23,768 bases of DNA, taken from Coptodactyla brooksi. Taxonomy: Eukaryota; Arthropoda; Insecta; Coleoptera; Scarabaeidae. Numbering within the stretch: the stretch's first letter is position 1; the number at the start of each line of letters is the position of its first letter. The notes below the pieces were generated by a model. The model ran no database searches, was not told the DNA's origin, and worked only from the letters and a program-made list of their open reading frames with translations. Below are positions 19,440 to 23,768 of the stretch, piece after piece. Made by a program: the position numbers and the translations under genes. The DNA lies in contig JAWQRM010000354.1 of assembly GCA_033557675.1 (NCBI GenBank), positions 1 to 23,768 of the forward strand, given 5' to 3'.

Positions 19440-20960
19440 TGGTTTCCATCATTGTTATTCTAGATAGCAAGTACTGCAATTTCTTCATTACTTGTCTCCT
19501 TCTTTAGGAATAATTATTGAAATTTCTCAAAGATTTAAGCTTGGTTTTCTAATTAATCCCATCCGGATTTACTAGAGATCAGTGTGGTTTGGGAAATGAT
19601 CTGAATTTAGAACGAAATGTTCTAGTAGATTCCAGATTTATTATAGATCTGGAGTTTTGTTTCTGGAATTTGCCACACTAGCTTTATACATTCTTCCAGT
19701 TGATGTCTTTACATCCCATTTTATTGAGAAACATTTACCTTTGGTTTTTGATTGATGACCATGATGGAGATTTGAAGCTTCCTTTGAAGGACATCACGTT
19801 TCCCAAAAGTCAATAATCAGCATCCTATTCTGGATACCAAGTACTGTCATTTCTTCACAAAAATCCTACCTTTTTCTTTAAGAAGCTGGTGTAACAGCTT
19901 CATACATTCTTTCAGCTTACGTCTCGTTATGCTAGATCCCATTTTGTTAAGAAACGTTTATGTATGGTTTTAGTTGAAGATCATAATGGAGATTTGATGC
20001 CTATCACATTTTCTAAAACTGAATCATCAGTATCCTTGTCAAGAGCTTCTTCTGGATACCAAGTACTGTCATTCCTGCATCGTCTTCATCAAATCTTTGG
20101 TTTCTTTGATGTAAAAATCCTGATTTAAAATTGTTTTTCTAGATTTTTTAGTAAAACCCATCCAGATTTGTTGTTACGTAGCACTGGCTTATTTTCCCAT
20201 TCGGTAATATTTCGATTTGGTATCAGTATGGCTTGGAGTATGATCTGAATTTAGAACGAAATTTTTTAGTACATCCCAGATTTTTTATAAATCTAGAGCT
20301 TTGTATTTGTCAGCTGTCACATCAGCTTCATACATTTTTTCAGCTTATGTCTTGGTTATGCTAGATCTCATCTTGTTAAGAAACATTTATGTATGGTTTA
20401 GATTGAAGGCTATAATGGAGATTTGAAGCTTTCTTTGAAGTACATCAGTCTCTTTAACAACAGCTTCTTCTGGATACCAAATACTGCCATTTCTTCATAA
20501 CCTTTATCAAGTCTCTGATTTTCTTGATGCAAACATTCTGCCTTCTTTTTTAGGAAGCTGGTGTAACAGCTTTGTACACCTTCGTACATTTCTTCAGCTT
20601 ATGTCTTTGTTGTGCTGGATCCCATTTTGTTAAGAAACATTTATGTATGGTTTTAGTTGAAGACCACAGTGGAGATTTGATGCCCATCACATTTTCTAAA
20701 ACTGAATCCTCAGTATCTTTATCAACAGCTCCTATAATTTCTTCGTCGTTTCCACTAGATCTTTGATTTCCTTGATGTAAAAATCTTAGTTTATTCTTTA
20801 GGAATCATTGTTTAAATTTCTCAAAGATTGTTATTGCGTAGCATTATCTTATACCTTATGTCTTTGTTATCCTAGATCCCATTCTGTTAAGAAAAGTTTA
20901 GGCATGGTTTTGATCGAAGACCATAATGGAGATATGAAGCCCATCGCGTTTTCTACAATG
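19440..20960. repeat. Tandem array of diverged ~220-430-bp composite repeats
   Basis: The landmark GATCCCATTTTGTTAAGAAA recurs near 19711, 19934, 20364, 20617 and 20874. TCTGGATACCAAGTACTG recurs near 19830, 20051 and 20470. A longer block with GATCTGAATTTAGAACGAAA occurs near 19603 and 20241. Units therefore alternate between short (~220-257 bp) and long (~420-430 bp). One frame stays open across the core in the copies near 19920, 20600 and 20870 (MVLVEDHNGDLMPI and close variants), but other copies have stops. The origin is unknown; a tandemly amplified fragment of a decayed coding element is possible. Confidence 0.8.
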
Positions 20961-21112
20961 TGGATTCGGAGGAAGAAACACTGGAAAATGAATATAAGGA
21001 AGATGAATCCGAATATGACGAATTTGTAAAATGCACAGTAAAATCAAAAAAAAAAACAAGAAATCCTCTGGATGTGATAAGATATATGGAGAAAAGAAAA
21101 AAAAACGCATGA
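20960..21112 (+). pseudogene. Short acidic open segment of unknown origin
   Basis: From GTG at 20960 a frame stays open about 50 codons to a TGA at about 21110. It reads as an acidic stretch (VDSEEETLENEYKEDE...) followed by a basic one (KSKKKTRNPLDVIRYMEKRK). This residue pattern looks like real protein rather than random AT-rich translation. There is no start codon, and it begins exactly where the flanking tandem repeat stops. It may be part of the inserted retroelement debris or of another element. No family recognised. Confidence 0.4.
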
Positions 21113-21192
21113 GGAATGGAAATTATACCCATACCAAAAGAAAAGAGTAATATCAGACTGTAATAATCATCCAGTTACCTAGTTATTTAGAG

Positions 21193-21422
21193 CTTATAGA
21201 GAGGAAGCAGTTAAGTTGGGTTGGGGACATCTACGAAGGATGGAAAACTGAAGACCAGTGAAGAAAGTATGGGAGACAAAAAGGATGGCACGAAAGAAGA
21301 GAGGAAGACAGACGTGGGATGGAGTTTTGGGAGAGATGTTACAGAGAAGGGGAAAGGCTTGGAAACAAGCAAAAATACTGGCAAGGAATAAGAAACAATG
21401 GGCAAGATTCGTATACAATTAA
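21193..21422 (+). pseudogene. RTE-like non-LTR retrotransposon, C-terminal fragment (dead)
   Basis: The translation gives LIERKQLSWVG, then in another frame HLRRMEN, a TGA at 21249, and RPVKKVWETKRMARKKRGRQ onward through RGKAWKQAKILARNKKQWAR to a stop at 21420. The pattern LSWVGHLRRM...RP.K.W...RGR....W.....A..RK.W..... is characteristic of the C-terminus of endonuclease/reverse transcriptase proteins of non-LTR retrotransposons common in insects. One frameshift near 21223 and one in-frame stop show it is not functional. It lies upstream of the RT-core fragment at 21606, the reverse of protein order. Confidence 0.8.
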
Positions 21423-21605
21423 TGTAATCTCTGCAACGTATATCAGTATAAAGTTAAGACACCTTACACTTTTTTTGATAATGATAGTAATAATTATTAG
21501 TAACAAATATTAGCAAACAAAATATTAGCAGCCTAAGGAAAGAGTTTCACAATTTGCAGAAAAAATCATCGGTAACTATTAGTACAAAAAAGATACGAAC
21601 ATTGC

Positions 21606-21967
21606 TTTGACATACACGTGCTCTTCGTAGACTTCAGGCAAGCTGTCGATAGGATTAAAAGGAAAAGCTTCATGGAACACTTGGTAGACACAGATATGCC
21701 AAAAAAAGGATAAGTTTAACTAATATTGATAAGAAGGGCAATAGTGACAATACAGTTCAGTGTATTGTATATACTGAGGACATGGCAATGGTTGCTGGAT
21801 CTGAAGCTAATCTAAGAAGAACCTTTCACCTATTAGAAGTAGAAGCAGAAGGTAGAGGGCTAATGGTGAATGAAAGGAAGACGAAATACATGTTTATGGG
21901 TAAAGATAAGAGAAGGAGTCCTATTTTTAAAGCTGGAAGATTAAATTTCGAACAAGTTGATACTGAT
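21606..21967 (+). pseudogene. RTE-like reverse transcriptase core fragment (dead)
   Basis: The piece FDIHVLFVDFRQAVDRIKRK (from 21606) matches the LFVDF..A.D.I motif of non-LTR reverse transcriptases and runs to a stop near 21708. From about 21730 a second frame gives IVYTEDMAMVAGSEANL, then LEVEAEGRGLMVNERKTKYM and ends at FEQVDTD-stop. The segment normally lying between these motifs is deleted. The catalytic YADD box reads YTED, so the first catalytic aspartate of the pair is lost. Truncation follows where a YLG-type motif would be expected, and the host tandem repeat resumes there. Confidence 0.8.
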
Positions 21968-22115
21968 TGATATTGAAGCTTCCTTTGAAGCTTCAAACTT
22001 TCTTCATCAGATGATATTGATCAGATCTTTGGTTTTCTTGAATCCCTTCTTCTCTAAGGATCGTTAAATTTTTTCAAAAATTTAAAATGGGTATTCCGGT
22101 AGATCCCATCCGGAT
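21968..22115. repeat. Resumed segment of the 19440-20960 repeat
   Basis: GAAGCTTCCTTTGAAG, ATCAGATCTTTGGTTTTCTTGA, TAAGGATCGTTAAATTTTTTC and AGATCCCATCCGGAT follow in the same order as in the array before the insertion (compare 19768-19785, 20090-20105 and 19505-19566). The retroelement debris at about 20960-21967 therefore interrupts the array. Confidence 0.7.
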
Positions 22116-22620
22116 CAGCCCTTAATACGACTCTGTAGGGACCCTTTAGTGCATCGATCGTACCCCCTCACATGTCTCCGACAGCCGCCGCGTCCAAAAT
22201 GGCGGCCGGGGATTCCGAGACGGATGTTGCGTCAGTGGATTAAAGCGACTCGACTCCGTTACATTGTAACCAATGGAGTGGGACACGTTTCGGCGTCCGG
22301 AACGGTTGGGACAATGGAGCGTTTTGCTCCGGTATTCAATTAAAGGACGACGAAGTGGATTCACGCGTTTAGACACTGTTTTCGTTCCGCCCGAAAACAA
22401 AACCGTCTAAAACGAATCTAGAACAGTCCTCCGTTTCTTCGGGCGCCTTCGCCTCGACGGAGGATTCCAATTTGAACGACAAAAAAAAAACAAGGAAACC
22501 TTTTGTAATTCTGACAGTCGCCCATCCTTCATCAGTAACTTAACCTTGAAATAATATTGTTTCAAGCGAGCCACCGATCAATCATAAGAAGTGCACGCAT
22601 CTGCTGACGGTTTTAAACGG
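22116..22620. promoter_or_regulatory. GC-rich island with YY1/Pho-type site; candidate regulatory element
   Basis: CAAAATGGCGGC at 22195-22206 is a perfect YY1/Pleiohomeotic-type site (reverse complement GCCGCCATTTTG). Within 150 bp are a K50-homeodomain-type GGATTA (near 22237), a CCAAT-type AACCAATGG (near 22267), ACAATGG (near 22310) and TTCAATTAAAGG (near 22335). Open frames on both strands (22146-22400, 22149-22343) carry no recognisable domain. A Polycomb response element or enhancer is possible, but only one Pho site is seen and no GAGA cluster. Confidence 0.35.
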
Positions 22621-23768
22621 GTTCCGTTTTTTTTTTCTTTAAAGTGTCCCCTTCCATCTCAAGCCTTTTCTCCCGAAAAGCGAATAACAAGAAATCTGGG
22701 TAATTTCTCCGGTGTTAGCCTGACAGAAGTGAAGTGAGACATATCTCGTCGTCTGATAAAAAAGAGAAGGAAGAATAGAAGAAAAATATACTGCTGTTTA
22801 AGCGGATCTGGATTAAACCCGTAGAAGGTATACATTTTTTTTGTATGGTACAAGAAGGTCTATTGTGTTGGTATGAATGAAGATAGTAGGAGTGGGGCGG
22901 GCAGATAGACCGCAGTTCTCAAGATATCGAGTTACTGGTAACTAATATAGTCGAGGATGGTCGATTTTCGAAACGGTATTATAGTTGGGATGAAATGGAT
23001 ACTGTGTCAGATGTCTTCGATATCGAATAAGAAACGTTTCGGAAATTTATTCGTGCTCGGGTCAAACTTTCGTATAAAATTATTTAGTACAAGTGTCAAT
23101 TTTTTCTACACTATAACCATATAACCATCTTCATTTCAGTTTGTAATGAATTTCAGTTTATAATGATTATATTGCTATGTTCAATGCAATGTCTCCACAT
23201 TTCAGGTGGCTGGGATGTCACTTGACATAAATTTGACATAATCGTAATACACCCTTCACATAAGTCCAAATTAATTTGGACTTATGTGAAGCAATAGATG
23301 ACCATAGCAATTTTATGACTTCTTCTCCAAGCTGCTTTACAATTGAATCTAACAATAATACTTTCTCACAGCGGTATGATTTGGATAATAGCTTTTCATT
23401 ATATATTAATGTTTGCTTTTGTTACATTATATATTAGTTAGATTATAATGTAACTGATAAATTGGAATAGATTTTCTGATGTTTCTAAGTTTGAAGTCTA
23501 ACCGCAGTAATAAAATATAAATAACAGGAAGTCAATGAGAGATGTTCTTTTAATTTGTGTTAGGAAATGTGTCTTTTTTAAATTCTTATTATTGCCGCAA
23601 AATTAAGAAGTACATGAAAACATTAATGAAAACCACATTGCGATATTCCCTGTATAAAATTGGTAAAATTGCGATAATTTATAGTTTATAATGTATTATA
23701 GCAATATAATATAATGTCTTTTAAACTACTTACACAAACTATTTAAATTTACTATAATATATAAACTC
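22621..23768. other. AT-rich sequence, no gene seen
   Basis: A T run (22626-22637) begins the stretch. Short local duplications are present, e.g. TTTCAGTTTGTAATGAA followed by TTTCAGTTTATAATGAT near 23135-23165, and AGTTACTGGTAACT near 22930. The 38-bp palindrome at 23254 is the only strong structure. No zinc-finger exon is visible. Confidence 0.55.
23254..23291. repeat. Perfect 38-bp palindrome
   Basis: Two 19-bp arms, CTTCACATAAGTCCAAATT and its exact reverse complement, meet with no spacer at 23272/23273 (centre AATTAATT). TTTGACATAA lies just upstream and resembles a diverged arm. It could be the remnant of a palindromic MITE or a dimeric protein-binding site; no flanking target duplication is evident. 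Confidence 0.9.

Larger units (their letters stand above)
2257..23768 (+). other. opa: opa intron 1, partial (>21 kb), or downstream non-coding DNA
   Basis: No sequence resembling Zic fingers 4-5 was seen by eye downstream, so the acceptor and exon 2 probably lie beyond the window. The interval consists of tandem repeats, retrotransposon debris, AT-rich DNA and several GC-richer unique islands. If exon 2 is outside, the intron exceeds 21.5 kb. A short exon 2 could be missed without an alignment, so this is an interpretation. Confidence 0.65.

Noticed and set aside
21606..21967. Functional reverse transcriptase gene
   Set aside because: Internal deletion, YTED in place of YADD, truncation at both ends and disordered fragments show it is inactive.
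22146..22400. Overlapping frames on both strands as small genes
   Set aside because: Both strands open over the same GC-rich block, without recognised motifs; better explained as CpG-rich regulatory DNA.

Overview
This window is animal nuclear DNA, almost certainly insect. It is AT-rich, has one clearly recognisable protein-coding exon, and otherwise consists of very long intronic or intergenic sequence full of repeats and decayed retrotransposon pieces. The exon (1482-2256, + strand) encodes the N-terminus and first three C2H2 zinc fingers of an odd-paired (opa)/Zic transcription factor. It ends at a canonical GTGAGT donor in the linker between fingers 3 and 4. Fingers 4 and 5 were not found downstream, so everything from 2257 to the end is best read as a first intron longer than 21 kb. 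The order of insect cannot be fixed from the sequence; a beetle is a guess only.

Layout. 1-960: AT-rich upstream DNA with a duplicated ~65-bp motif. 960-1481: GC-rich proximal promoter, an Inr+DPE core promoter (A+1 at 1318) and an ATG-free leader. 1482-2256: opa exon 1. 2270-4430: five diverged tandem copies of a 400-500-bp repeat starting almost at the splice donor. 4430-7270: AT-rich, mostly featureless, with a pure A/T tract at 5307-5511. 7270-7980: more complex, GC-richer sequence. 8111-8376: a foldback element with 88-bp inverted arms. 8776-12300 and 14675-16850: two blocks of a degenerate ~70-110-bp CCCAACC-rich satellite with higher-order structure. Between them lie a unique GC-richer island (12420-13682) and a 498-bp tandem duplication (13683-14674). 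18680-18960: another unique island. 19015-19310: an 11-unit minisatellite whose unit is a 20-bp palindrome carrying a GATA site on each strand. 19440-20960: a second, unrelated tandem repeat family, interrupted by ~1 kb of scrambled non-LTR (RTE-like) reverse transcriptase fragments (21193-21967) and resuming at about 21970-22115. 22116-22620: a GC-rich island with a perfect YY1/Pho-type site. 23254-23291: a perfect 38-bp palindrome.

How it fits together. opa/Zic is a pair-rule and midgut regulator in Drosophila, and developmental genes of this kind often combine TATA-less Inr/DPE promoters with large enhancer-bearing introns. The islands at 7.3-8.0, 12.4-13.7, 18.7-19.0 and 22.1-22.6 kb stand out from the repeat background and are the natural candidates for opa cis-regulatory modules. 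This is inferred from composition and motifs only. I see no evidence for a complete second gene, a CRISPR array, a tRNA or an rRNA. The unusual content is structural: several independent tandem and palindromic repeat families packed into one developmental intron.
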